NCBI GenBank assembly: GCA_026399835.1
Contig: JAPLQE010000064.1
Span: forward strand, 46,700-110,699
Direction: 5' to 3'
DNA length: 64,000 nucleotides
Source: Burkholderiales bacterium
GTDB taxonomy: Bacteria; Pseudomonadota; Gammaproteobacteria; Burkholderiales; Burkholderiaceae_E
Shown here piece after piece: positions 25,815-34,222 of this stretch. The position numbers were made by a program, and so were the translations under genes. The notes beneath the pieces are model-generated. The model saw nothing but the letters and a program-made list of their open reading frames with translations. It did no database searches and was not told where the DNA came from. The number at the start of each line of letters is the position of its first letter. The stretch's first letter is position 1.

Positions 25815-27266
25815 TCAGTCGGCGAGGTAGGCGTCCCACAGGGCATGGCGGAACACGCCCTGTGGATCGAAGTGCCGCTTGCGCTCGGCGAAGCGCTCGG
25901 CGCGCGGATAGATCGCGCGGACCTGGTCGGGGCGCGCGTGCAGCCGGTACGGCAGGTAGAACGCGCCCCCCATCGCGCCCACGCGGTCGATCAGCGCCTC
26001 GGTCAGCGTCATCATGTCCGCCTCGCCCTCGGGCGTGATCTCCTGCGAGAACGACATCACCGCAGCGATCCGGTCGGTGTCCGAGTACGACAGCACCGGC
26101 AGGTCGTCGGCTGCGACCCAGCGCAGCGTCACGTTGAGGAACTCGGCGCGGGCCTTCGGGATCAGCTCGCGACAGGCGGCGAGGAAGTCGCCGAAGCGGT
26201 CCGGATGGACGAAGTACTCATGCAGGATGTCGGTGCGACGCCGGTCGCGGCCCTCAAGGTTCGAGACCGGCTCGTTCATCAGCGAGTTGCGCGTGAACGC
26301 GCCCGACGCCGCCTTCGGCACCGCGACGGTCTCGGCGAACCAGCGCGCCTTCTTGCCGGTCTCGGAGCCGATCTGCGCTCGGTAGATCTCGCGCGAGACG
26401 CCGGTGAGCGCGCCGCGGCGCGTGGCCGCCGGCAGCCCGCCGGGCGGCGTGGCGTCGGGCCGCCAGGTGACCAGCAGCGCCTCGGTGAAGAGCTCGTCGC
26501 GGGTCACGTTGAGCCGACCGTAGATCATCTTCACCTGCGGGTCGTCGCGCAGCGCACCGGTGAAGCGGCGCGCGAGCTCGCCCGCGGGCATCCGCTCGAA
26601 CCGGGGTCGCATCATCCGGTTCTCGACCACCGCTATCTCGAGCTCGAACAGGATGCCGACCAGCCCGTAGCCGCCCATCGCCATCGCGAAGAGCTCGGGG
26701 TTCTCCGTCCGCGACGCGGTGGCGACCGAGCCGTCGGCGAGCATCAGCCGCAGCGCACGCACGGTCGAGCCGAACGGGCCGTAGGGCGCGGGCCAGCCGT
26801 GCGCGTTCACCGAGAAGGTGGCCCCGACCGAGAAGTCGCTGTTCGACTGCATCACCGCGGGCGACAGGCCCTGCGCATCGAGTGCCGCGATCACCTGGTA
26901 CCAGCGCGTGCCGGCATGCACGCGCGCCGTGCCGGCCGCACGGTCGACCTCGCAGCGGTCGATGGCGAAGGTGAGGCCCAGGCCGTTGCGCGCCAGGCTC
27001 TGGCCACCCATGGAGTGGCGCGCCGCACCGACCACGACCGGACGGCGCTGCTTCGCGGCCGCCTGCAGCGCGTCGCGCAGCGCCGCGATCGTCTGCGCCT
27101 CCGGGTCGGGCGGCACCACCCAGTGGCGAAAGACCGGTGTGGGCGACAGCCGGCTCGCGTCGTTCATCACGATGCGCTGCTCGGCCTGCACGGCAGAGGG
27201 CAGCAGCGCAGCCGGGGCGACTGCGGCAGCCGCCGCGAGCAGGGTGCGCCTGTCCGGATCGACCAT
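25815..27266 (-). CDS. Tat-exported FAD-binding oxidoreductase (aldonolactone oxidase-like)
   Basis: 483 residues. A twin-arginine-type leader (DRRTLLAAAAAVAPAALLP) ends at about residue 28. A PCMH/VAO flavin domain follows: RRPVVVGAARHSMGGQSLA near 80, GTRWYQVIAALDAQGLSP and SNSDFSVGATFSVNAHGW near 150, where family members bind FAD, often covalently through histidine. The C-terminus, FAERKRHFDPQGVFRHALW, matches the D-arabinono-1,4-lactone oxidase/GULO ending (usual motif FDPxGxF). It should oxidise a sugar lactone or polyol in the periplasm. ATG 27266. Its 21-bp distance from the DUF4383-like gene leaves open whether the four genes form one operon. Confidence 0.82.
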   Translation of the reverse strand: MVDPDRRTLLAAAAAVAPAALLPSAVQAEQRIVMNDASRLSPTPVFRHWVVPPDPEAQTIAALRDALQAAAKQRRPVVVGAARHSMGGQSLARNGLGLTFAIDRCEVDRAAGTARVHAGTRWYQVIAALDAQGLSPAVMQSNSDFSVGATFSVNAHGWPAPYGPFGSTVRALRLMLADGSVATASRTENPELFAMAMGGYGLVGILFELEIAVVENRMMRPRFERMPAGELARRFTGALRDDPQVKMIYGRLNVTRDELFTEALLVTWRPDATPPGGLPAATRRGALTGVSREIYRAQIGSETGKKARWFAETVAVPKAASGAFTRNSLMNEPVSNLEGRDRRRTDILHEYFVHPDRFGDFLAACRELIPKARAEFLNVTLRWVAADDLPVLSYSDTDRIAAVMSFSQEITPEGEADMMTLTEALIDRVGAMGGAFYLPYRLHARPDQVRAIYPRAERFAERKRHFDPQGVFRHALWDAYLAD

Positions 27267-27432
27267 GGGGTCCGTGCCTTCGCGAGGGATCGGCCACGAT
27301 CGGCCGGTCGGCGTTTAGGGTACGGACCGAGCGCCGGCTTGCCAAGCTTCGGGCCGGGCCATCGAATGACCGATACGCCCCCCGGTACGATGGACAGGCT
27401 GCCGGCGGGCACCGTGTCCGCCGAGCCCCCCT

Positions 27433-27438
27433 GGAGGT
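27433..27438 (+). promoter_or_regulatory. Strong ribosome site ahead of ATG 27443
   Basis: GGAGGT four bases before ATG 27443 marks this ATG as the original start of the YbjQ-like gene, even though that ATG is now in a different frame from the conserved domain. Confidence 0.6.
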
Positions 27439-27442
27439 CCCG

Positions 27443-27795
27443 ATGGGCTGGTTCTCGAAATCCGATCCGACATTCTCCTCGCCACCGTCGTGCCGAGCGG
27501 CGGCGGCGCGCAGGTCGGCGCGTGGCTGGGCGTGGTCAACGGCGAGGCCATCATCGGCGCCAACCTCTTTCGCGACCTGTTCTCGTTGGTGCGCGACGTG
27601 GTCGGCGGGCGGGCGGGCGGCTACGACCGCGCACTCGCCGGCGCACGCGAGGCCGCGATCGAGGACATGAAGGCCGCGGCGATCGAGCTCGGCGCCGACG
27701 GCATCGTCGGCATCGACTTCGACTACGAGGTGCTCGGCGAGGCGAACGGCATGATGATGGTCACCGTGAGCGGCACGGCGGTGAAGATGGCCTGA
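27443..27795 (+). CDS. YbjQ/UPF0145 heavy-metal-binding-domain protein, frameshifted near the start
   Basis: The conserved domain is in the frame of 27490-27795 (101 codons from a GTG): QVGAWLGVVNGEAIIGANLF, VVGGRAGGYDRALAGA, ELGADGIVGIDFDYEV and MMMVTVSGTAVKM are textbook YbjQ. The only good ribosome site and ATG (27443, MGWFSKSD) lie in the neighbouring frame. In the domain frame, residues resembling a normal N-terminus (DILLATVVPSGGG) continue upstream of the GTG with no start codon before the stop at 27367-27369. Adding one base at about 27467-27469, in the CC of GATCCGAC, would join both parts as MGWFSKSDPDILLATVV. So one base has been lost, or the assembly has an error. A shortened protein could still be made from GTG 27490. 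Family role: unclear, pentamer-forming, possibly metal related. Confidence 0.75.
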
Positions 27796-27840
27796 TGCAG
27801 CAAGCGAGGCTCGGCGCGGCTCGGGCGCCGGCCTCCCCGC

Positions 27841-28944
27841 TCAGCGCGGCAGCAGCCGCTGAGCCTGCATCCGCTCGAGCCAGTGCAGCAGCCCGTCCTC
27901 GGTGTCGACCACGCCGTGGAAGCCGTGCTGGTGCAGCTTGATGCCGCTGAGCACCGAGTCCGGCGGGTTCGCCGCACCGTGCGCGAACGCGCGGTCGGTG
28001 AACTGCCAGGAGCTGCCGACCAGGCCCTCGAGGCTCACGTCGCGCAGCCCGTGTCGCTCGACGACCCGACGCCAGGTGTCGGCGTGCGCGGGCATCTCGC
28101 GCGTGAGGTTCATCGGCACGTCGGGGCCGATCTGCATGCCGAAGTGGGCGGCGACGGAGCCCCAGAAGTCCTGCCAGAGCAGCGCGTCGCCATTGACGAC
28201 GTTGTAGGTCTCGTTGGCCGCGATCTCGTGCGTCGCGGCCCACTCAGCGACCTGCGCGATCAGCCGGCTGTCGCTGCCGCCGTTGATGTAGCGCCCGCCC
28301 CCCGGCCAGGCGAGCGGGCGGCCGAGCTCGCGCATCACCGCGGCATAGGCGCCGATCGCGGCGACGATGTTCATCGGGCTCGACACCGCGTAGCCGAAGA
28401 CGATCTGCGGGCGCAGCACGGTGAAGACCCAGGCGGCGCGCGGTTGACGCTCGCGCAGCAGGTCCTCCTGCAGCCAGTAGAAGTTCTCGTGCGGATGCCG
28501 CGGCCAGCGCTCCTTGCAGGGCACAGGCCTCGGCTCGACGTGACCGCCGTAGGCCTTCGTGCCCTGCATCAGCGACACGTGGCGCAGCCCGGGCGCCGAC
28601 GCCTCGAGCGCGTCGAGCAGGTTGCGCAGCATCGTGAGGTTGACCGCCATCTGTTCGGGGTCGCGCCAGCCGGCGACCAGATCGGGCTTCTCGTAGAGCG
28701 CGGCGAACATCAGGTGCGTGACGCGCGACAGCGCCGCACCGGCGGCACCGCAGGCGGCGGCGTCGGTCAGGTCGAGCGGTACGTGGGTCACGCCCTCGGG
28801 CAGCTCGGGCGGGCGGCGGCGCGACACCGCGATCACCTCCCAGTCGGGCAGTGCGGCGAAGTGCTCGACGGCGGCCGCGCCGACGACGCCGCCGGCGCCG
28901 GCGACGAGCATGGTGTGGCGCGCGCGCCTGGGGGCCTGGCTCAT
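27841..28944 (-). CDS. PRISE-type SDR reductase (progesterone 5-beta-reductase/iridoid synthase-like)
   Basis: 367 residues, extended short-chain dehydrogenase. The nucleotide motif is AGAGGVVGAAAVEHF and the next strand ends VIAVSRRRP, an arginine pair typical of NADPH users. The catalytic region has QGTKAYGGH and HENFYWLQEDLL; the FYxxxD pattern with this tyrosine is that of the PRISE enzymes, which reduce enones by 1,4-addition. ATG 28944. It is the last gene of the 14-gene operon, 37 bp after the small AtuA partner. An enone reductase next to AtuA-type genes fits degradation of a terpenoid or cyclic ketone (inference). Confidence 0.83.
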   Translation of the reverse strand: MSQAPRRARHTMLVAGAGGVVGAAAVEHFAALPDWEVIAVSRRRPPELPEGVTHVPLDLTDAAACGAAGAALSRVTHLMFAALYEKPDLVAGWRDPEQMAVNLTMLRNLLDALEASAPGLRHVSLMQGTKAYGGHVEPRPVPCKERWPRHPHENFYWLQEDLLRERQPRAAWVFTVLRPQIVFGYAVSSPMNIVAAIGAYAAVMRELGRPLAWPGGGRYINGGSDSRLIAQVAEWAATHEIAANETYNVVNGDALLWQDFWGSVAAHFGMQIGPDVPMNLTREMPAHADTWRRVVERHGLRDVSLEGLVGSSWQFTDRAFAHGAANPPDSVLSGIKLHQHGFHGVVDTEDGLLHWLERMQAQRLLPR

Positions 28945-28981
28945 GGGGAGGTCTCCGAGATCGATGGGCCGTGGCGCCGCT

Positions 28982-29338
28982 TCAGGCGGGCTCGGGCAGG
29001 TTCTTGAGCAGCGGCACCAGCGCCTCGGGCACCTCGATCTCGAAGCCGAGGACCGCCGCCGACAGCGCCTTGCCATAGTTGTCGAGGCACAGGCTGCGCG
29101 AGACGCCGCCGCCGAGCGCCCCGTGACACACGAAGTTGATCGCGTGCAGCGCCTCGACCGGGTAGCGCAGGACCTCGCCCTTGATCGCCCCGCCGTAGAA
29201 GGCCTTGAAGCGCGCGACGCTCAGCTGCTCGACGAGCAGCGGATAGAGCTCGGGCGCGTACGCGAAGACCGCGATGTTCGACGTGTCGCCCTTGTCGCCC
29301 GAGCGGGCGTGCGCGACGTGCTGCAGCATCACCTTCAT
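28982..29338 (-). CDS. Small AtuA-associated protein (AtuA C-terminal-like domain)
   Basis: 118 residues. HVAHARSGDKGDTSNIAVFA near the N-terminus and INFVCHGALGGGVSRSLCLD near residue 80 are conserved features of the ferredoxin-like domain found either at the C-terminus of long AtuA proteins or, as here, as a separate subunit. The gene begins 4 bp after the AtuA stop, so the two are co-translated and probably form a complex. It has no catalytic motif that I can name. Confidence 0.87.
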   Translation of the reverse strand: MKVMLQHVAHARSGDKGDTSNIAVFAYAPELYPLLVEQLSVARFKAFYGGAIKGEVLRYPVEALHAINFVCHGALGGGVSRSLCLDNYGKALSAAVLGFEIEVPEALVPLLKNLPEPA

Positions 29339-29342
29339 GGTC

Positions 29343-30698
29343 TCAGCTCTCGAAGTAGACGACGGATGCGGGGACCTGCTCGCGCGGCACCAGCGCGGAC
29401 CACACGCCGATCACCTCGCGGGTGCGGTCCTGGTGCGGCACGCGCTTGCCGGTGTGCGCGATGCCGGAGACGGCCATACCGTCGACCTCGCGGCCGACCT
29501 TGACCGCCTCCTCGCGCGTCTTCGTGCGGGCTGCGACGCGCACCGCGACCTCGTAGGGCTCGGGTGCGTTCGCGGGCGTGGCCGCGCCGTGGATGGCGTT
29601 GAGGCCGAGGAAGTCGATGCGCACGTCCTCGGCCTGCAGGCCGACGATGCGGAAGCGCTCCTCGAGGATCCGCTTGGCGAGCTGGGCGCGCCGCAGCGCG
29701 CCGGGCCCGGCGTAGAAGAACATGTCCTCGCCGATGAAGCCCTCGGTGCAGCCGATCGACACCTTGAGCGTCGGCGTGCGCGGCTTGCCCGAGATGCCGG
29801 AGACCCGCACGCGGTCGGCCGACAGCTGCTCGAGGCGCGCGGTGGTGAAGTCGACGACGACATCGGGGGTGATGTAGTTCGCCGGGTCGTGGACCTCGTA
29901 GAGCATCTGCTCCTTGACGGTCTGCAGCGTCACAGCGCCGCCCGAGCCCGCGACCTTGGTGATCACGCAGCTCCCGTCCTCGGACACTTCGGCGATCGGG
30001 AACGCGAGGTTCCACGGCTCGGGCACGTCCTTGAAGCCGGGATCGGGGAAATAGCCGCCGGTGACCTGCGCGCCGCACTCCAGCAGGTGGCCGATGCCGT
30101 TGCCCATGCCGAGCTTCTCGTGGTCCATCGGATCCCAGCCGAACTCGTGCATCAGCGGCGCCATGAAGATCGACGGATCGGCGACACGGCCGGTGACCAC
30201 GATCCGCGCGCCCGCACGCAGCGCCTCGACGATCGGCTCGGCGCCGAGGTAGGCCTCGGCCGAGATCAGCGTGGGCGCCAGCGTCGACGTGGGCTGACCG
30301 TTCTCGAGGATGCGGTCGGTGAGCTCGAGCACCCGGTCGGTGATCAGGCTGCCATTGACCGCGGCCACCTTCACGCCGGTGTGCCCCATCTCGCGCAGCA
30401 GCTCGACGATGCGCCGCGCCGCGCCCTCCGGGTTGATCCAGCCCTGGTTGCTGACGATGCGCGTGCCCTGCCGCATGCAGGCCGGCAGCACCGCGCGCAT
30501 GCGCTCGTCCAGATAGGTGTCGTAGCCGGGGAACGAGGGATCGCGGCGCGCGCGCACCTGCGCGGCCGACACCGTCGCCTCGGCCATCGTCTCGAAGCAC
30601 AGGTAGTCGAGCGCGCCCTGCTCCGCATTGAGCCGCGCCGGCTCCACGCGGTCGCCCCACCAGGCCGAGCCGGAGCCGACCCTGATCGTCTTGCCCAT
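29343..30698 (-). CDS. AtuA family protein (acyclic terpene utilisation, DUF1446)
   Basis: 451 residues. Landmarks are RVGSGSAWWGDRVEPA at the N-terminus, LDYLCFETMAEATVS, ARIVVTGRVADPSIFMAPL near 165, HLLECGAQVTGGYF near 205, and EDGSCVITKVAGSGGAV near 238. AtuA is required for citronellol and geraniol use in Pseudomonas, but its reaction is not settled; members without the rest of the atu cluster, as here (no geranyl-CoA carboxylase), are widespread in betaproteobacteria. It lies 1 bp after the Bug receptor stop and 4 bp before its small partner. The full-length AtuA of Pseudomonas carries the small domain as a fusion; here it is split. Confidence 0.88.
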   Translation of the reverse strand: MGKTIRVGSGSAWWGDRVEPARLNAEQGALDYLCFETMAEATVSAAQVRARRDPSFPGYDTYLDERMRAVLPACMRQGTRIVSNQGWINPEGAARRIVELLREMGHTGVKVAAVNGSLITDRVLELTDRILENGQPTSTLAPTLISAEAYLGAEPIVEALRAGARIVVTGRVADPSIFMAPLMHEFGWDPMDHEKLGMGNGIGHLLECGAQVTGGYFPDPGFKDVPEPWNLAFPIAEVSEDGSCVITKVAGSGGAVTLQTVKEQMLYEVHDPANYITPDVVVDFTTARLEQLSADRVRVSGISGKPRTPTLKVSIGCTEGFIGEDMFFYAGPGALRRAQLAKRILEERFRIVGLQAEDVRIDFLGLNAIHGAATPANAPEPYEVAVRVAARTKTREEAVKVGREVDGMAVSGIAHTGKRVPHQDRTREVIGVWSALVPREQVPASVVYFES

Positions 30699-30699
30699 G

Positions 30700-31695
30700 T
30701 CAGTCCACCTTCACGTTCGCGCGCTGCACCACGCCGCGCCACTTGTCGATCTCGCGCCCGAGGAAGGCGCCGAGCGCCGCGGGCGTGCCGCTGCCGGCGA
30801 TCGCGCCGTCGGCGGCGAAGCGCTGCCGCGTCTCGGGCTCGGCGAGCACCTCGGCGACGGCGGCGGCCAGTGCCGCGCTCACTTCGGGCGGCGTCCCGGC
30901 GGGCGCGAACAGCGCGTTCCACGCGGTCGCCTCGTAGCCGGCCAGCCCGGCGGCCTCGGCCACCGTCGGCAGCTCGGGTGCCGAGGGCGCACGCACCGCG
31001 CTGGTCACCGCGATCGCCTTCAGGCGCCCGGCCTTCACCTGCGGCATCGCCGAGAGCATCGTGTCGAACATCAGCGCGACCTGGCCGCCGGCGAGGTCGG
31101 TGAGCGCGGGCGCGCTGCCCTTGTACGGCACGTGGGTCATCGGCGCGCCGGCCATCGAGGCGAACAGCTCGGCCGCGAGATGGGTGGACTGGCCGTTGCC
31201 GGACGAGGCGTACGGCAGGCCGCCGCCCTTGGACTTTGCGAGCGCGACGACGTCGGCGACGGTGGTCACGGGCGAGGCGGCCGGCACCACCAGCACCAGT
31301 GGGATGCTGGTGAGCAGCGCGATCGGCACGAAGTCCTTGCGGATGTCGTAGCCCAGCGACTTGAAGAGGCTGGGGTTGATCGCGTGCGCGGTCGTGCCGA
31401 GCAGCAGCGTGTAGCCGTCGGCGGGCGACTTCGCCGCCGCCTCGGCGCCAAGGTTGCCGCCCGCGCCCGCGCGGTTCTCGATCACGAACGGCTGCTTGAG
31501 CCGCTCGGAGAGCCGCTGGCCGACCAGGCGGGCGACGATGTCGGTCGGTCCGCCCGGCGGGTACGGGACGACGATGCGCACCGGCCTGGACGGCCAGGGC
31601 TGCGCCTGGGCGTGGGCGGCGGGGGCCGCGACGGCGAGCGCGGCGGCGGCCAGCACGGCGAATGCGGCGAGCGCGGTTCTTCTCGGGGGCTGCAT
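30700..31695 (-). CDS. Bug-family tripartite tricarboxylate receptor
   Basis: 331 residues. A Sec signal covers residues 1-30 (AVAAPAAHAQA), then PWPSRPVRIVVPYPPGGPTD, the hallmark Bug start. FVIENRAGAGGNLGAEAAAK, GYTLLLGTTAHAINP, PYASSGNGQSTHLAAELF and HVPYKGSAPALTDLAGG complete the family pattern. Bug proteins bind carboxylates in the periplasm and deliver them to TctAB permeases or act as sensors; no tctAB is nearby. Its place between the acyl-CoA synthetase and AtuA suggests it binds the substrate or an intermediate of this pathway. Confidence 0.9.
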   Translation of the reverse strand: MQPPRRTALAAFAVLAAAALAVAAPAAHAQAQPWPSRPVRIVVPYPPGGPTDIVARLVGQRLSERLKQPFVIENRAGAGGNLGAEAAAKSPADGYTLLLGTTAHAINPSLFKSLGYDIRKDFVPIALLTSIPLVLVVPAASPVTTVADVVALAKSKGGGLPYASSGNGQSTHLAAELFASMAGAPMTHVPYKGSAPALTDLAGGQVALMFDTMLSAMPQVKAGRLKAIAVTSAVRAPSAPELPTVAEAAGLAGYEATAWNALFAPAGTPPEVSAALAAAVAEVLAEPETRQRFAADGAIAGSGTPAALGAFLGREIDKWRGVVQRANVKVD

Positions 31696-31721
31696 GGGGC
31701 CTTCTCCTCGGCGCGGCGGCG

Positions 31722-33830
31722 TCACAGGGCGACCGCGCGAAACACGAGCGCGTCGACGGCGACGCAGCCCTCGCCGCGCGCACCGACGATCACGGGATTC
31801 ACGTCGAGGCTGGCGATGCCGGCGGCCGGATCGGCGATCAGCGTGCCGACGGCGGCGGCCGCGCGGCAGAAGGCCTCGACGTCCATCGGCGGCTCGCCGC
31901 GCACGCCGTCGAGCAGCGGCGCGATGCGCAGCCGGCGCAGCGCGCGCTCGATGCGCTCGGGCGTGAACGGCGCGAGCACGGTGGCCGCATCGGGCATGGC
32001 CTCGACGTACTTGCCGCCGTCGCCCACCACCAGCACCGGGCCGAAGGTCGGATCCAGGTGCGCCCCGATCATCAGCTCGCGCCGGCCACGCGCCATCGAC
32101 GCGACGATCACCGCATCGAGCGTCTCGCCGCCCCGGGCGGCGGCGGCGACGACCTCGCGGTACGCCGCCTCCACGCCGTCGGCCGACTCGACGCCGACCC
32201 GGACGATGCCGAGCTCGGACTTGTGCGCAATGCGCGACGAGCAGCCCTTGACGACGACCCGCCCGCCGCCGAGCGCCGCGTAGGCGGTGCGGGCGCAGGC
32301 CGCGCTCACGCACACGCGGTGCGCCACCACCGGCACGCCGCGTTCGGCGAGCACTGCCAGACTCGCGGCCTCGTCGAGCATGCGCGTCGCGGCGGGGGGC
32401 GTGCGCCGGATCGGCGGCGGCGGGTCGGCCGCCTGCGCGGCGCGCAGCCGCTCCGAGTGCGACACGTACTGGCCGAGCGCCCGGATCGCCTGACCCTCGG
32501 TCGGGTAGACCGACACGCCATGCGCCTTGAAGCGCTCGGCGACGGCCGCCTGCGAGGCGGCGGCCACCAGCGGCTTGCCGGTCTCGGCGGCGAAGCTCGC
32601 GCTGTCGCGCGCGAAGGCCTCGACGTCGTAGCCAGCGCCCGCCACTGCCACGCCGATGAAGAACGCGTCGGCCGCCGGGTCCTTCGCGATCACCGGCAGG
32701 ATCGCGCCGAACAGGTTGCTGTTCGACAGCAGCGCGGCGGTGATGTCGACCGGGTTGCGGGTGGTGGCGAAGCCCGGGAGGATGGTCCTCAGCTCGGTCT
32801 GGGTCGCGTCCGACAGCGGCGCGAGCGGCATGTCGGCATCGGTCGCGGCATCGGCGGTCATCACGCAGACGGCGCCGGAGTTGCTGATCGCGACCAGCCG
32901 GCGGCCCTTCGGCGTCCAGCCCTTCAGGTACAGCTCGGCCATGTCGACCATCTCGGCCATCGTGCGCACCCGCCAGATGCCCTGGTCCTCGAGGAAGGCG
33001 TCGACCACGCGGTCCTCGGTGGCGAGCGAGCCGGTGTGCGAGCGTGCGGCCTCGGCGCCCGCCTGCGAGCGGCCCGACTTGAGCGCCACGATCGGCAGGT
33101 TGCGGCGCCTCGCGATCCGCGCCGCCTCGGCCAGGTTGTGCGGGTCGGGCAGGCCTTCGAGGTAGAGCAGCAGCAGCTTCAGGTCCGGATCCTCGACGAC
33201 CGCGGTCGCGAGCTCGCAGACGGTGATGTCGGCGTCGTTGCCGGTGGCATGCGCATGCCGCACGCCGATGCCGCGCCCGCGCAGCAGGCCGTACGGGATC
33301 ACGCTCATCGCGCCCGACTGGCTGATGATGCCGACCGGGCCGTCCAGCGCCGGCGTGTCGACGAACATCGTCGAGAAGTTGGGCACCGCGCCGTTGCCGA
33401 AGTTGGCCAGGCCCTGAGAGTTCGGCCCGACCATCCGCATGCCCGCGGCGCGCGCGCTCGCCACCATCGCCAGCTCCTGCGCCTTGGCCGCCGGGTCGCC
33501 GGTCTCGCCGAAGCCCGAGGCCATGACGATCGCGAGCGTCACGCCCGCGGCGGCACACTCGGCGACCGCGTCGACGGCGAGCTGCCCGGGCACGGCGATC
33601 ACCGCGACGTCCGGCACCGCGGGCAGCGCCGACAGGCTGGCGAAGGCCTGCAGCCCCTGCACCGTCTCGCGCGCCGGGTTGATCGGATAGACCGCACCGC
33701 GAAACCCGAAGCGCGACAGGTAGGCGATCGGCCGGCCACCGATCTTGTTCGCATTCTCGGAGGCCCCGATCACCGCGATCGAGCGGGGAGCGAGGGCGAC
33801 GCGCAGCGCGTCGCGGGGATCGGTCTTCAT
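31722..33830 (-). CDS. NDP-forming acyl-CoA synthetase (acetate--CoA ligase family, fused subunits)
   Basis: 702 residues with both subunits fused. The CoA-binding part is N-terminal (LAPRSIAVIGASENANKIG; GVTLAIVMASGFGETGD), the ligase-CoA core is central (ISQSGAMSVIPYGLLRGRG and SLATEDRVVDAF), and the ATP-grasp half is C-terminal (RVVVKGCSSRIAHKSELG; PTFGPVLVVGDGGKYVEA). It joins a carboxylic acid to CoA through acyl phosphate and a phosphohistidine, forming ADP. The usual phosphohistidine (an HTG motif) appears to fall in RSHTGSLATED near residue 270, between the first two parts. ATG 33830 overlaps the DUF35 stop as ATGA. It probably activates the acid that the thiolase later handles, or takes the final acyl group. 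Confidence 0.87.
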   Translation of the reverse strand: MKTDPRDALRVALAPRSIAVIGASENANKIGGRPIAYLSRFGFRGAVYPINPARETVQGLQAFASLSALPAVPDVAVIAVPGQLAVDAVAECAAAGVTLAIVMASGFGETGDPAAKAQELAMVASARAAGMRMVGPNSQGLANFGNGAVPNFSTMFVDTPALDGPVGIISQSGAMSVIPYGLLRGRGIGVRHAHATGNDADITVCELATAVVEDPDLKLLLLYLEGLPDPHNLAEAARIARRRNLPIVALKSGRSQAGAEAARSHTGSLATEDRVVDAFLEDQGIWRVRTMAEMVDMAELYLKGWTPKGRRLVAISNSGAVCVMTADAATDADMPLAPLSDATQTELRTILPGFATTRNPVDITAALLSNSNLFGAILPVIAKDPAADAFFIGVAVAGAGYDVEAFARDSASFAAETGKPLVAAASQAAVAERFKAHGVSVYPTEGQAIRALGQYVSHSERLRAAQAADPPPPIRRTPPAATRMLDEAASLAVLAERGVPVVAHRVCVSAACARTAYAALGGGRVVVKGCSSRIAHKSELGIVRVGVESADGVEAAYREVVAAAARGGETLDAVIVASMARGRRELMIGAHLDPTFGPVLVVGDGGKYVEAMPDAATVLAPFTPERIERALRRLRIAPLLDGVRGEPPMDVEAFCRAAAAVGTLIADPAAGIASLDVNPVIVGARGEGCVAVDALVFRAVAL

Positions 33831-34222
33831 CGGTTCGCGCCTCCCGGAGGCTCGCTGCGCTGGAAGTACGGAAGCGGCCGCCCGGCGATCTCGCGAAAGC
33901 CGAGCACGACGCGCTCGCCGATCGCGAGGTCGGCCGGGGCGTGCGCCATCATCCGCGGCCCCTCGTCGAGCTCGACCAGCACCAGGCCGTAGGGCGCGAG
34001 CGCGCGGTACGCGTCGTCGGGCGCGCGGTGCACCACGGTCGCGGCATGGACCGTGCCCCGCCCGCCCGCGGCGAAGGTCTCGGGCGCCTCGCGCCCGCAC
34101 ACCGGGCAGAAGCCGCGGCGGAAGTACCAGACATGGGTGCAGCCCGCGCAGCGCTGCAGCGCCACGCCCGGCTCGCCGCGGGTCCAGTCGGAGGGAGGTA
34201 CCGACACCGGCGCGTCGCTCAT
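33827..34222 (-). CDS. DUF35 OB-fold/zinc-ribbon partner of the thiolase
   Basis: 131 residues. CAGCTHVWYFRRGFCPVCG supplies four cysteines of a rubredoxin-like zinc ribbon, followed by an OB fold (GRGTVHAATVVH; YGLVLVELDEGPRMMAH; GERVVLGFREI). In bacteria and archaea such proteins dock on SCP2-type thiolases and help bind acyl-CoA. The 4-bp overlaps with the thiolase upstream and the acyl-CoA synthetase downstream support a complex. Confidence 0.9.
   Translation of the reverse strand: MSDAPVSVPPSDWTRGEPGVALQRCAGCTHVWYFRRGFCPVCGREAPETFAAGGRGTVHAATVVHRAPDDAYRALAPYGLVLVELDEGPRMMAHAPADLAIGERVVLGFREIAGRPLPYFQRSEPPGGANR

Noticed and set aside
30700..33558. 952-residue open frame covering the Bug receptor and the acyl-CoA synthetase region
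   Set aside because: Only its last 331 codons show protein-like composition and a signal peptide; the rest is an out-of-frame shadow of the synthetase gene.
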